Origin: Cantharellus purpuraceus
Lineage: Eukaryota; Basidiomycota; Agaricomycetes; Cantharellales; Hydnaceae
Length of the DNA stretch: 64,000 nt
Direction of reading: 5' to 3'
NCBI GenBank assembly: GCA_025174535.1
Contig: JALBUN010000045.1
Span: forward strand, 620,001 to 684,000
The notes under the pieces are model-generated. The model did no database searches. It was not told the origin of the DNA and saw only the letters and a program-made list of their open reading frames with translations. The position numbers and the translations under genes are program-made. This document shows, one piece after another, positions 12,885 through 24,887 of the stretch; the first letter of the stretch is position 1; the number at the start of each line of letters is the position of its first letter.

Positions 12885-15214
12885 ATGTCGACGCCAGAGA
12901 AACCGTTCAATGTCGCCAACAAGGCCATCGATCTCTCGCATCATATCTCAGACGTTGCAAAGGCACGCATCGTTTCTCCATTGAAGTCTTTACAGAAGTA
13001 TCAAGGCCGCCTAGGAATGATAAGCCTTGCAGGTGGTATGTACTCACATTACCGTCCTCCTATAGCAGTATTTATTAAGCGCATTGGGGCCCTACCAGGG
13101 ATGCCCGACCCAGCATATTTCCCCTTTGCGTCCATTTCGGCAGACGTTCTCGCCCCGGATGCCTTTCCCCGCAACAAGCCTTCATCCTCCCTCTTCAGCT
13201 GGTTCTGGAACATCTTTGGTGCCTCGAATGAGAGAGCCGAGCGCTTTACGATCCCCAAATTTGGGCAGAATTCAGGAGATGTGGATTTAGCTACCACGCT
13301 GCAATATTGTGAATGATGTGATATACTATCCACTCTTGCGCCATATGATTGACAACGGGTTGGTTGTAAGCACCCGTCACGGGTCACCAGGCGTTACAGG
13401 AGTTCGTTCGTGAATTCACTGGCAAGGTATTCAAACCGGCATATTCAGACTGGAGCACCCTAGTACATACGGGGAATACAGATGGGTATGTTGTGGCACC
13501 TCTCGGGTTTGAAACTGAATGACTGAGTCACCAATAACGCGTTTGCAGCTTCCACAAGGCTGTTACCACATTTTGCAATCCTGGAGAACAAATTCTTGTG
13601 GAAGAATGGACGTACCCGACGACCATGGGTGACGTGGTGCCCACAGGGATATTTACCGCACCGGTCAAGGTTGACGGCGAAGGCATGTCTGCGGTTGATC
13701 TGGAGCACGTTCTTTCAACATGGGACGAAAGTGCACGAAAGGCGAAACGGTAAAGCAGTTCTTCTACCATATGCACCGCTTCACCACATTTAGCTCCATT
13801 GCAGTCCACACGTCATGTATACAATTCCAATCGGACAAAATCCTACTGGTGCTGTAAGCGACCCTTTTTCTATCGCGGGTGGATTAGCTTAGTCGTGTGG
13901 CAGACAATGGGCGTAGAACGAAAGAAGGCCATTTATGATGTTTGCGTTAAATATGGTATGCTGACTTGCTAGGCTTAACCGTATATTCTGAGATCGGTCT
14001 ACTGAATATTGTCCAGACATTATTATTATAGAGGACGATCCATATTATTGCCTTCAAGAAGGTCCCTATCTCCCCAAGGAATTGCGTTCCAAATACAAGA
14101 CAGTTTCTCCATTCAAGAAGGGCGAGGACGAAGAGAAACGATACATTGACAGTCTGGTGCCGTCATTCGTCAGGTACCCATCCATTATACACTTCATTTC
14201 GGCAGGTTACTCGAACACCCGACAGATTTGATTATCAAGGTCGCGTTGTACGGTTAGACACGTTTTCGAAGGTTGGATTTACATATGCTGCACTTAATTT
14301 TGTCTTGACATTGATCTAGATCGTTGCTCCGGGATCTCGCTTGGGTTGGTTCACATGCAACCCTGTCTTCGCCGAACGTCTTGAGCGACAAGGAGAAACC
14401 ACCACTCTGTCTCCTTGCGGATTCTCCCAGGTATAGTCGATTCTTATACCCCCTTCTCTCGACCCTCACATCGCGCAGTCACTCGTCACCCAATTGGTAT
14501 CTAAACACTGGAGCTTCTCCGATTTAGTCCGATGGCTGCAGGGCCTGCAAACACAGTACACTATCCGTCGGGACTTTTTCGTAGACTGCATCTTTGACGA
14601 ATTCGAAGTACGACCTGCAACGGACCCTGCGCTTCTACAGGTGTTTGGCTCCCAGCTTCCCGTGTATACCGCGTACACAAAGACGGGGCCACGTGAGATG
14701 CAGGAAAAGGCTCGCGCGCACTCTGAGAAGACGCCACTGTTTAGCTTTGTCCCACCCTCGGCTGGGATGTTTGTCTGGGTTCGTCCGTATATACTGACGC
14801 ACAGATGAAACGCTGACCTATCGTGATGTCCGCTTTCCCCTTCCCCTCTCACGCCCGTAGCTCAAATTCCACTTGGAAGACCATGTCGTGTTGGATCCTA
14901 ATGCGCCGGATGATCAGACTACTGATATGAAAATTTGGGCTGACATTGCGGAACACGGGTTGTTGATTGCGCCCGGGAAGTTCTTTTCAGGACACCGTTA
15001 CGAAGACCCCTCAGGTTCCTCGCAAAAGCCCACCATTCCGTTTGAACTCACCTTTCGAGTTTCCTTCAGCATGGGCTCGGTGCGTTTGATTTTACGTGCT
15101 CTTCATGATGTAACTTTGGCTGATTGTGACTTTGATGTGTGTGCGAAGCATGAGAACTTGAGAGCTGGGGCTAAGATCCTTGCGGACGTGGTTAATAGCT
15201 ACGTCAAGTTTTAG
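12885..15214 (+). CDS. PLP-dependent aromatic/2-aminoadipate aminotransferase (Aro8-like, fold type I)
   Basis: Exons are 12885-13035, 13099-13308, 13371-13485, 13549-13749, 13805-13853, 13904-13955, 14017-14173, 14226-14271, 14320-14430, 14479-14778 and 14861-15214. A further 69-nt in-frame intron at 15080-15148 is likely, giving 558 aa instead of 581. Family landmarks in order: SLAGGMPDPAYFPF near the N-terminus, HTGNTDGFHK, PIGQNPTG (substrate/PLP-contacting Asn), EDDPYY, and DTFSKIVAPGSRLGW, whose lysine (residue 327) should form the PLP Schiff base. Enzymes of this class transaminate aromatic amino acids, kynurenine or 2-aminoadipate with 2-oxoglutarate; the exact substrate cannot be read from sequence. 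At the exon 2/3 boundary the residues YSPVTGHQALQEF replace the usual glycine-rich phrase, so that junction is slightly less certain. It is a stand-alone gene. The start at 12885 gives an N-terminus of the family's usual form with no clear targeting signal. Confidence 0.9.
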
Positions 15215-16429
15215 AATATGTATTGATATAGACGCGTAGTAGAGGTCAACCAGCAGGTTACCACTCTGCTCAGTTGCCAAGAGACTTGGATTTTTCTCCG
15301 CTGTATATGTGATGGAATCACGGCCACAGACCTACTAGCCGGCATATGCTCAGGCTGACTCAACTTTTCATAACAGGCACTCTTCGGCTCATCTCAGGAA
15401 TTGTCAGCCTCAATTAATGAGTGTTCCAAATGTAGGAGTAGTATCAAGCAGCCATAGATATGGGTAACAGTAGGCGCTCTCTGCATGTGGGTTTCTTCTC
15501 TCTCTATAGTAACTATGTCATCCTTACTGTAAACGAAAACAGTCGGGGTTTTCCCAGCTACCTTTCTGTGGTGTGACATCCATTGTGTGACGAGGGGCAA
15601 CCATCCGCCTTAAGTAGAAATCGTAATACAGGAAACTAGTAAACCAAAAATTTCCCAATACACCCTACTAGGACGGAGTAGTCCAACCGTAGGTCCCGTA
15701 CAGCCTTCATTTTTGCAGGGATACGAAGTTCCAGTCTCGGGTGGAACATAGTAGGTGAGATTTTGAAAGTGACAATCTTTATTACTGCATAACGTGTGAT
15801 TAACTACGTCTGTTAGGTATTGTCAAGGGCTAAGTATGATGATATTGGTACGGCGATGAGCATGGACTTACAGTTGGCAGCCACGTATGGATAGAGCAGG
15901 GCGGGGAGCGTAAAGGTAGGTTACATAGAGGGTGGAAAACGAAAGTAACATTACCTTGCTGTAAGTTTCCGTCAACAACGGCGCAGGTAAGCGATACAGG
16001 GTCAGAACATTGCTAGCGGACAAAACTTCAAGATTGGCATGCCTGGGTCAGTGCTGGGAAATCATATTGAAGAGCCTTCAAGCTAGCTTCGTCATGAAAC
16101 ATCCTACTTATATCTAAAGAAGAGGTAATACACGACATGCAACTGGACAGCATGTTCAAGTTGTGTTCAATATCGACATGTGAGCTCTTTCGATCCATCG
16201 AGCATCGATCATCTTGGAGTCTGGAGGTAGACAGGCCCAGGTTGTAATAGCTATGGTGCACCATAAGCGCACAAGCGCTTCGAGCCTAATTGATTATCTC
16301 TCTCTCTGGAATTGATTATTTAACGATCAACTACCTAGTTTGATGCCCTCGCTCATGTTTAACACTCACAAAATTTTCATATTTATTGGACCAGTCATGT
16401 GACTTGTTCGACAATCTTTGACCTCAACT
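15215..16429. other. intergenic, no gene supported
   Basis: No gene is supported. Short frames only. A small CT dinucleotide run lies near 16299, and the sequence just before the phosphotransferase start is AT-rich. Confidence 0.45.
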
Positions 16430-17939
16430 ATGTCTATCCCCATGGATCCAAACCCTGCCCCAGTCCAGTCTGGTGAGGATCTGGCGGATGACTTTGTGAA
16501 TGTGATGAACAAGACCCGCCCTGCATACGTCGAACAAATCAAAGCATTAATCGGGGCACTGGATGCGGAAGCTCTGCGCGCATATGCAAGCCGTGTTATG
16601 GAAAGTGACTGCACAAAAATATACCCTATCGCAGCAGGTGTTTTTTCGAAGCAAAAGTCATCTTAATGGATTATACCAACATTATTGGAACAGGCGCATT
16701 CAATATCGTAAACATTCAGTGCCTTGTACAACCACTGATTTTATTTTTGATCATGTTTCGTCAGGCTTACTTTCTAGGGTTTCATGATGGTCGTGAGGCT
16801 ATTGCACGTGTGAACAGAGAAGAGCAGACAAGTGATCAAACGCTCTTACGAGATAGACTCGTCTCAGAGGTCAGCATCGTCCCATTTCGTTTCTCTGTAA
16901 GCGCGTTTTCATGTATCTCACCTCAGGCTTCTACCTTGCGCTACATAAAAACGCATTTATCCGTTCCTGTGCCAATGGTTTACAACATGAGCGACGAGCT
17001 GCCCAACTCTGTTGGTGGACGCTTCATCATTGAGGAGCGAGTGAGACTTACAATCCGTTTTTGACACACTTTGACTGATTTTATGATTCATCATACAAGG
17101 TTCTTGGACGCCAAGTGCTTTTCCGTAGATGTACGCAAGCCCAACGCAAGGCTATGCTCACTCAGCCTTTTCGCTACCAAGCAGAGCTCTTCAGCGCACG
17201 CTTTAACACTATTGGAAGCATTTACCACCGCCCAGAGAACAACACATTCTATGTTGGACCCATGGGCCCTTCAGTATGCCGTCCATTGAACCACACTGTC
17301 GACCGCGGTCCTTGGACATCCACCCGCGACTGGCTCAAAGCTTATGTGAAATCAGAGCTCGCCGGAATCCAGGATGATCCTGAGAAGTACCGGGAAACCC
17401 GGAACAAGTACAAGCTTGACAACGGCAATCCACCCCTTGCATACCATGTTGCATGGTTGAAAACACTTCTTGCAACCATAGATGAGCTTGAGTATCTTCG
17501 TAGCATCCCGACTGAGGTTGAGCGTCCTGTGCTGATACACGAAGACCTTTCTGGCGGAAATATTTTGTTCTCATACCCAGATCCTAACGAATTGGTGGGT
17601 ATCATCGACTTCGAGGGTGCGCGTGTAATACCACTCTGGAGTGCCATGGATGATCCTTTGTGTTGCATGGATCTGGATGACACTGATTCTCTGCTGAAGT
17701 TACGTCTAGAGATTCTCTGTGAGGCGGAACCGGCCTGTGCCCTGGCCCAGCCCTACATTAAGCCACTGCGCCATCTCAGATGGTTGGTGTGCATGGGTAT
17801 TACAATTTGGTGTTCTATTGAGATGCTGCATGAGAGATATGAAAGCATGAAGGCGGTGTGGCCAGTACGTGAACCTGCGTTTACAGCTCTAGATGAGCTC
17901 GTGGCTTTGGGCCCCTCGGGTTACTTGACGAGCGAGTAG
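16430..17939 (+). CDS. aminoglycoside phosphotransferase (APH)-fold kinase-like protein
   Basis: Five exons (16430-16637, 16694-16725, 16765-16869, 16927-17040, 17100-17939) sum to 1299 nt and 432 aa. The catalytic-loop motif HEDLSGGN (His300, Asp302, Asn307) and the metal-binding DFEG (Asp323) are intact. The N-lobe phrase FHDGREAIARVN supplies the nucleotide-binding strand region. Members of this superfamily (APH/choline kinase, Pfam APH) are common in basidiomycetes and mostly uncharacterised; they phosphorylate small hydroxylated or amino substrates. Drug resistance should not be inferred from the name. The start at 16430 was preferred to the in-frame TTG upstream. The 32-nt second exon is a microexon whose frame fixes the donor choice at GTACAA. 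A phosphotransferase activity is likely from the motifs; the substrate is unknown. Confidence 0.85.
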
Positions 17940-18239
17940 ATATATCACTGACTCATTTACATCCTGTCATAAAATATATGCACCTATAATACACGGCATA
18001 TCACAGTTGCTGTCAATTATATTGCCTGCCTGATTCTACCAGTAGGGTATGCAGATCATAATCTTATGATGTGGTTTTGTGTGGCACATGATGACAGGAC
18101 GTTCAGCCGATCCTTGAGTCACTATGGCCAAATGTGAGACAATGCAGCACTGGGGTGCAACATCAAGATCTAGGACTATGTTGATCACCACCCATGCATG
18201 TGGCTGCCAGAGACACAAATGACCTTGTGGAAGAAATTA

Positions 18240-19150
18240 CACTTGAGAGTGAGTTGTTATGCACCAAGCCCATTGTGGTTTGGAGCTTCAGAGTCAGAGC
18301 AGGGGTTGGGGATGATTGGATTGGGTGTGGCTTCCATCTGTCACCTTTTTCTAAGTCCTAAGTCCAATCCATCTATCTGAGTTATACTCTGTCTCTGAAA
18401 TCTTGTACACAGGTATTAGTGAGGGCACAGCACATAAGCTGAAGCCAGTCCATTCTGACCATCTCCCAACTCCAACTCTGACTCTGACTCTGACCCTGAA
18501 GCTCTGACCCAACAGACTTAGTGCATAAAACACCATCCATTCAGTGAACAGAGTGGCTAGTGCCTTCTTATGAAGTGATACAAACTCAGGTGAGTTGTCA
18601 CACACTGGGTCTGTTGGGTCTTAGCTTTGGGGTCAGAGTTGGAGTTGGAGTTGTGGTGGGTTGGAATGGACTTGGCTTCAGCTTATGTGCTGTGCCCTTA
18701 CTAATACATGTGTCTGAGATTTCAGAGACAGAGTATGACTTAGATAGTTAGGATCAGACTGAGGACCTAGATGTTATTCAATCAAACTGAATGAAGTCCC
18801 CAGTAGTACAACTTAAATACATATCTGAAAATAATACTTACTCCAGTGATGGGTGTTATGCACTAGGTCCGATTGGGGGTCGGAGATTGGGTTGGAGGTT
18901 GGGTTGGAGTCGGAGAGGGAGTCAGGGTACGTTGTGGGGGTCGGAACGGACTTGGCTTCAGCTCATGTGCTGCACCCTCACTAATACTGGTGTCTGAGAT
19001 TTCAGAGATGGAGTACAACTTAGAGAGTTAGGATTGGACTTAGAAACTAGGCGTGATTTGATATTTGAACTGGGGATGAAGTCCCCAGTCAGACAGCTTA
19101 AATACATATTTGAAATCTAATAATAAATACTCCAGTGATGGGTCTCCAAG
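18240..19150. repeat. fold-back plus tandem repeat cluster
   Basis: The block beginning near 18598 is repeated directly about 280-290 bp downstream: CTTGGCTTCAGC recurs at 18671 and 18951, and TCCAGTGATGGGT at 18842 and 19131. An inverted copy lies at about 18370-18545, where the reverse complement of the same GACTCTGA-rich and GCTTCAGCTTATGTG-containing text is found. A shorter related piece lies near 18250-18330. The arms of the inverted pair are separated by only about 60 bp, so the region could form a large hairpin. Copies differ at many positions, so the cluster is old. It may be terminal sequence of a mobile element or a MITE-like fold-back array. Confidence 0.7.
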
Positions 19151-19159
19151 GCTGATGGC

Positions 19160-20770
19160 CTTACATGAGTATGTCCAAGTCTGACGGGGATGGATGTCCA
19201 GGTTCCTATGACGCTTGTTCGGAATCATGTCAGTATACAATATTCTGATGTATAGGAGATATACATCAGGATTTCAATGATACATAAAGCCAGGGAGTTA
19301 CAATTTGGATATCTTAAAAGATTTCGGATGTCTGAAATTTTCATAAATATAAACATATATTCTATATTTCAATAAACTTTAAAAGATGAGATATTTGGTT
19401 GAGATGAACATAATCATTTACATGGATATAATAGAAATGTATGTATTAATATAATTGGTATTATATAGGGTATTTAGATATGCAAATACCAGGTGGGGAT
19501 TAAAGATAGTTCAAATTATGTTACAAGTATTGTATAAGAAAGAATCAATGATATTTGGATGTTCCCTCAAGGGAGTTGCCACCACTAAATGGGGAAAAAA
19601 ACAATTATTTTTGAGAATTATGCCAAAATATCAAAATATGTTTTAATCTAGTATATTGTGTAAAATTTGAGAATCATGTTGAAATATGAAAATAAGTTTG
19701 AATTGAAGTGTATTGTATAAAATTTGAGGAAAATAGGTTGTATATACGTATTTGTTGTATTTCTGAACAAGCGTCTATGGTGATGCTGATGCATCAGTGG
19801 AACCAGAGATGGATGGGTGGGAATAATGGTGGCAATCAGATGGACTAATGGAGATGTGATGGGCTCCATAAGGAGTATAGATTTCAGGTGCACAGGGATC
19901 TGGGCATAATGAATATGGTCATACAGTAACATGAGTTTGTATCACAAATGTCATACCAGTCTGCAACTTCCCCATGGGGTTGCAGTAAATGACCCATGAT
20001 GGTTCTGGGGGAGTCAGCTGCAGTCAAGAACCAGTGCACACTTGGGGAATGCCTTCCCTGCATTGGAATGCTTAAGAGCATGCCTGAAATCATCTCAGTG
20101 CTTGCAGTAATCTGCATGCTGGTTGGCCTCCAGTGTCTTCAATGCTGGGTCATTTTTAAAGTATGGCTGGCAATGCCAGCCATATAGTCCTTATGAAGCT
20201 CAATTGGAGCTTCAATCTCAGACAATTCTTGGTGTTTGCTGGGCTTTTTAGCACCCTTGGGGATGCTAAAATGGAGGAGACCACATGCATGGTCATAGTC
20301 CTCCCAATTGGGTCAGTCTCATCCCAATTGTGACTCTCAAACTCATGAGGGTCAATCCAAGGCAGTTTGTGGCCAGTGACCAGTCATTAGCTGTTGTTGG
20401 GATTCTGCAAGAAGCTGTTGATATTGAATCTCTACACCAACAAGTTCTCACTCATAGCTAACACTTATTCATGAACTCATTGAGGATGATGTGTTGTTGA
20501 TTCTACTATGATTTCAATTGGGACTCTGAGATAGCCCCTAGTGTACATGCTGACGGACATCGGGCTCCAATAGACTTGATAACTTGGTAATAAATTTATA
20601 TAAATAAAGCAGAGCCAAACAGCTCGGCCTCCAGCTATAGAAATGAGGGTTGCGGCGTGGAGCCAAAGCCGACACCGTTGATGTATGTGGTAAAACCAGG
20701 TTTTAGCATGTCCAGCTACTGACTGCTTTGTAGATCTCCTAATAAGGCTGGAAGCCAGCATTGAGTCAGT
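19160..20770. other. AT-rich stretch with decayed ORF fragments, possible transposon relic
   Basis: From about 19240 to 19760 the sequence is much richer in A and T than its neighbours. Beyond it, the minus strand between about 20200 and 19650 holds fragments of reading frame that look coding but are broken by stops and frame changes, for example around MLLSIPMQGRHSPSVH and IPVHLKSILLMEPITS. I could not assign a transposase family. Its position next to the repeat cluster suggests that both belong to one degenerate mobile element; that is inference. Confidence 0.3.
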
Positions 20771-21014
20771 GACACTGCGACTCCGGGATTCTCGGCTGAA
20801 AACTGCAGTCGAGTCGCGGTACCGTGTGCTGGCGCTGTGATAACAGCTGATAGCCGTTCATTGGACTGCCACGAGGACGTTTTAGGTGGCGTTTACGTTT
20901 CATCAATGCGCTGCATATGCTCCTTACAGCATGGATATAAGTTGTGAACTCCTTTCAAGGTCACAAGGTGCGGCTTATCTAGGAGCTGCTGAATCTTGCT
21001 TCGTCTCTCTTGCG

Positions 21015-23406
21015 ATGATGCGCGTACGCTCACTCGTAGTTGCTCTCGGTGTCGCGTTGCTTAGTGCTGTAGGCTGCTCAGCGGTTGTGGTCGCTGACGC
21101 CACGCACGCGGCACAGGCGGCCGTGCATACGCAGTTCCAATCGAGGCAGTTCAACGCCGGCCTTCGCTTTGTGGAAAACTCTGGCATTTGTGAAACGACG
21201 CCGGGTGTCCATACTGCCTCTGGGTACATTGATATCGCCAACAATCAGTCTTTGGTGGGCGATATAGTGGATGTAATGTTGTTGGGTGGTATAACCAGAG
21301 GATTTTCCCACAGTGGTTTTGGTTCTTTGCGGCGCGTGAAAATCCAGAGACTGCACCGTTCACCTTGTGGTGTGTGGCGTATCACCACTACCTGTTTCGG
21401 CCCTGAGCATGATTCGTATGCAGGTTAAATGGCGGGCCAGGCTGTTCATCTATGATCGGTCTCTTCCAAGGTCAGCAAAAGAATGGTGAGAGCCGCGTAC
21501 GGTTCATCATAACCTTTATTTCCTAGAGAATGGCCCTTGCCAAGTGAATCCAGATGGCAAGACGACGGTTCTGAACCCGTATAGGTTGGCACGTCCTTCC
21601 TACGCGTCCAGAGACTCTTCTGACATCCCCCTAGCTGGAATAACGTCAGCAACAGTAGGAGATCGCAATCGTTTTCCGTGAAATTTGTTGATAAACCTTG
21701 CCTTGCAGTGATCTATATAGACCAGCCCGTTGGAACTGGCTTTTCGTTTGGCACGGATACCATTAACAGCACTGAGGCAGCGGCTCCTCCAGTGTGGACA
21801 GCTTTCCAGTTGCTATTCGAAAACCCACAATTCTCCCAGTATCAGAGCAGAGAGTGCGTATTTAGCCATCCGATTCTCGTTCAAATCATACTGACCTGTT
21901 ATTAGATTCATCTTTGCCACAGAAAGCATGCATCATCCGCGTCTCTGTCGACGTTGCAACTCACCATGTCTTTAGGTTATGGAGGCCACTATGGGCCAGC
22001 TTTCGTCACGTTCTTTGATGAACAAAACGCCAAGATCGACGCTGGCGTGCTCCAGGCTGAGAAAATCACCGTCAGCGCCCTCATGATCAACAAGTCTGTT
22101 CTGCTTATATTACATACGGTTGAAGCATCTTCTGACCACCACCCCGTTATCCCATAGCGGCTGGTTCGACCCTCTGCTTCAGTACAGGGTACGCGCTGCA
22201 TTACCTAGGCACACCTTAAGGCTGAACACCCTGACTTTCTAGTCCTACATTGACTTTGCGGCGGACGCACCTGGTTACGGTCCGCTCGTCAACGCCAGCG
22301 TCATCGACCGGCTAAACAAAACATGGTTCTCTCCCCATGGATGTCTTCTCAAAGAGCAAGCATGCTACGCTGCTGGCACTGACGACGCCTCCAACGCCAT
22401 CTGTATGAAGGCCGACAATGACTGCGTTCGTCCCCCTTCACAATGCGCAAAGGGTGTATCAAAGGCGTACTAACTATGCATTCTGATGCCACGTACAGTT
22501 CACTCAGACGTTCTTGCCTATAATAGGAAAGCGCGACGTTGATGACCTGCGCCAGAACTCATCCGCACTCTTCCCCCCCGAGTTTTACCTCAACTACCTT
22601 GCTCTGCCGGACGTGAAGGCCAAGATTGGCGCGACGAGCGTTTATGGCGAGTGTCCTGACCCGCCGTTTGAGTTGTTTGTGACCACTGGTGATGTGAGTG
22701 GCACGACTTTACTTGGGTGTGTTTTTGTGAAATGGAGGGGGTTACTGTTGTAGGACGCGAGGACATGGCTTCCGCAACTTTCTGAACTCGTGAACTCGAA
22801 GCTGAAAGTTCTCATTTGGGTACGTGACACACATCACGCGGCTTCATATCACATCTGAAGCGTGTCCTCTAACAGGCCGGTGACGCCGACATCAAGTACG
22901 TATATGTCTTCTGTCTCGCCGGAGGTTGAGTCCTCAAAAGTTCCTCTCTGCAATTAGCTGCAACTGGGTGGGTGGGCACTCGGTTGTACTCGCGATGGAC
23001 TGGTACGGCAACGAGACGCTGCACAACACGCCATTCACCAATATAACCATTGGGGGCAGTCCCGTTGCTGCCGTGCAGAACGTGGATAACTTCTCATTTG
23101 CGTGCGTTCCCATTTGACTGCTTCTCCCTTTTCTTTCCTGCTTTTTTATCTGTTTCGCGACTTTTGCATGTGGCTTTGAGGTGACTTGTACATTGTGATA
23201 CGCGGCTGACATCTTTTGTTTGCTTTATAGCCGGGTGTACCAGGCGGGCCATGAGGTTGTAAGTACCCATCCCGATAGCCAGGGCTGCTTCATCTGTCGT
23301 CGTGTGCTGATGGATGGCTCCTTTTAAGCCTGCGTTCCAACCACAAGCGGCGTTTGAGATTTTCAAGCAGGTCGTTGCGAAGGAACAGCTTCATTCTGTT
23401 TCATAG
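21015..23406 (+). CDS. secreted serine carboxypeptidase (peptidase family S10)
   Basis: Sixteen exons sum exactly to 1449 nt (482 aa). They start 21015-21254, 21314-21369, 21424-21470, 21527-21584 and 21635-21654, then 21709-21853, 21906-21925, 21976-22093, 22158-22188 and 22243-22425, and end 22499-22693, 22754-22819, 22876-22895, 22958-23101, 23231-23258 and 23329-23406. A signal peptide starts at the methionine at 21015 (basic residues, then VVALGVALLSAVG). Family landmarks: WLNGGPGCSS (oxyanion hole), ESYGGHYGP with nucleophile Ser196, the GDAD block at 395-398 with the catalytic Asp followed by CNWVGG, and QAGHEVP with His455. The enzyme should remove C-terminal residues from peptides at acid pH outside the cell or in the vacuole. 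The serine codon is split by a GC-AG intron (21926-21975). An in-frame ATG at 20886 exists but would bury the signal peptide. Several NxS/T sites suggest glycosylation. Confidence 0.93.
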
Positions 23407-23732
23407 TGTGAACTGGTGGAGAGAACATGGGACTCCGTTGGGTAGTCATTTCTGGGTTTTATCTAACAGCTTGTGTTACGACCGCTCGCATGATATACAC
23501 CCTGACGACACATACGTTACCGGTTAGATTCTGAATACTAGCAAGGTACATGGACATAGCCCAAGTGTCACATGCATCATAAAGTTGTCGTACACTATCT
23601 ACCGCAACTCTAACTTCAAGCCTCCATGTAGCCTCACGTGTCTTTGTTCAATATCTTACATCTATTCTCCGCCCTAACGCAGGCACAGATGACCGTCAAT
23701 AAAATGTTTCCCGACCTCCGACAGCGCACGCC
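23407..23732. other. convergent intergenic spacer
   Basis: A gap of about 330 bp separates the carboxypeptidase stop from the stop of the opposing rhodopsin gene. It presumably holds both 3' untranslated regions and polyadenylation signals, including an AATAAA overlap near 23698. No ORF of note. Confidence 0.5.
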
Positions 23733-24887
23733 CTAACTCACCGGCAACTGAATGACACCCGTCGTCTTGCCCCTAGGTTCCGTCCAGCTCTCTGGCAGCA
23801 CCACAGCACGCTCCTCGTCGTTCTCGTGCTTATGTCTGAACAGGAGCCACAGCCCGAACACGGTCTTGGCGAACATGTCAATTACGGTGTACGCAATGGT
23901 CTCTCCGTCGACGGAGATCCGCGCTGCACCGTCACCCAATGCCAGAATGATGGGGTACAGCAGCCAGAGGACGACGGTGTAGATGGAGAGCTGGGTGTAG
24001 AGCTCAGAGACGGAATTGTGTTGTTTCTGAGAGGCTGCCAGAGCATGTGATTGTCAGTAAGTCGTGTGTCGTTATGCGTAGGCAATGAGGGAGGGAACAA
24101 ACGAACATTTACGGCCATTCCAGAGGAGCATGTATACGACGCTGAGGAAGAACAGACAGCTGAACGCGTACCAGCCCCACTTTGCCCTGGTTTTACAGCA
24201 TTAGATGTGGGAGGAAGGCAAGTGTAAAGGATGGGGGGGAGATACGCACGAAGGGTGTCCTGGGTGCAAAGCCGCGAACAAGCCGGTAAAGACCATGGCT
24301 TCGTCCAATATCAGGAGGGACATGACTTCAAGCCAGGGCAACCCCGCGAGAAGCGCGAGGACCAGAAGCAGCAATGGCATCGTGAGCGCCCAGTCAACGC
24401 CTCTGCCGCGTGAAAATACATGAGTGAATGGTGCACGGTGATGGACAATATAAAGTGGAAGGACCTCGCCCAGAATACTTGGCGCATGACGGTTGTCTTT
24501 TGTCCTTGGACGACATGTATGCCCACGTTGACATACGTGTACCCACTCCTTACAGCCATGGCATAGTAACTGAGCTATAAACAATCCTGTTGGACACGAA
24601 ACGGATGCGGGGAAGAGGATAGCTTGGGGGGGACGTACGGTCGAAATGCCGGTAATTAACATTGTTAAAAGATGAAACGCTCGATCTCTCTTGTTGTGAC
24701 GGGAAGCCAGAACCGCAATGACCATTGTGGAAACCAAAAACACGACAAAGCCGGCCCATAAGGCATCCTTTCCTCCACCGGCCATGTGGGAGAAATAAGG
24801 AACAGGCTCTGGACCGGGTATTGTTGGTGGTGGCTTCCAGCCGTGGAGGGACAATGGCAAGGGGTGGACTGGTAGTACGGTAGCCAT
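23733..24887 (-). CDS. microbial (type 1) rhodopsin, fungal opsin
   Basis: Five exons on the minus strand (24887-24639, 24574-24465, 24402-24250, 24186-24113, 24034-23733) sum to 888 nt and 295 aa with seven predicted membrane helices. The retinal Schiff-base lysine is present (Lys252 in IDMFAK, equivalent to bacteriorhodopsin K216), with the counter-ion aspartate Asp248 (D212). Helix C reads RGVDWALTMPLLLLV: Arg120 matches R82 and Asp123 matches the proton acceptor D85, but the D96 donor position is Val134. Asp153 matches D115, Trp219 and Tyr222 match W182 and Y185, and W189 is leucine. Opsin-related proteins of the Hsp30/YRO2 kind lack the lysine, so this is a true retinal binder. Membrane location is expected; whether it pumps protons or senses light is open. 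It is convergent with the carboxypeptidase and divergent from SUA5. Confidence 0.9.

Noticed and set aside
16430..17939. Calling the APH-fold gene an antibiotic-resistance gene
   Set aside because: The fold is widespread in fungi with unknown small-molecule substrates; motifs show phosphotransfer, not drug specificity.
8836..17939. Secondary-metabolite cluster of methyltransferase, aminotransferase and kinase
   Set aside because: No backbone synthase, P450, transporter or regulator is present, and the genes are separated by 1.2-3 kb of empty sequence.
18240..19150. CRISPR-like array
   Set aside because: Units are long, diverged, in both orientations and without regular spacers; the organism is eukaryotic.
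20886..21014. Upstream ATG for the carboxypeptidase
   Set aside because: The extension is not signal-like and would place the hydrophobic signal core about 50 residues inside; the ATG at 21015 directly starts a signal peptide.
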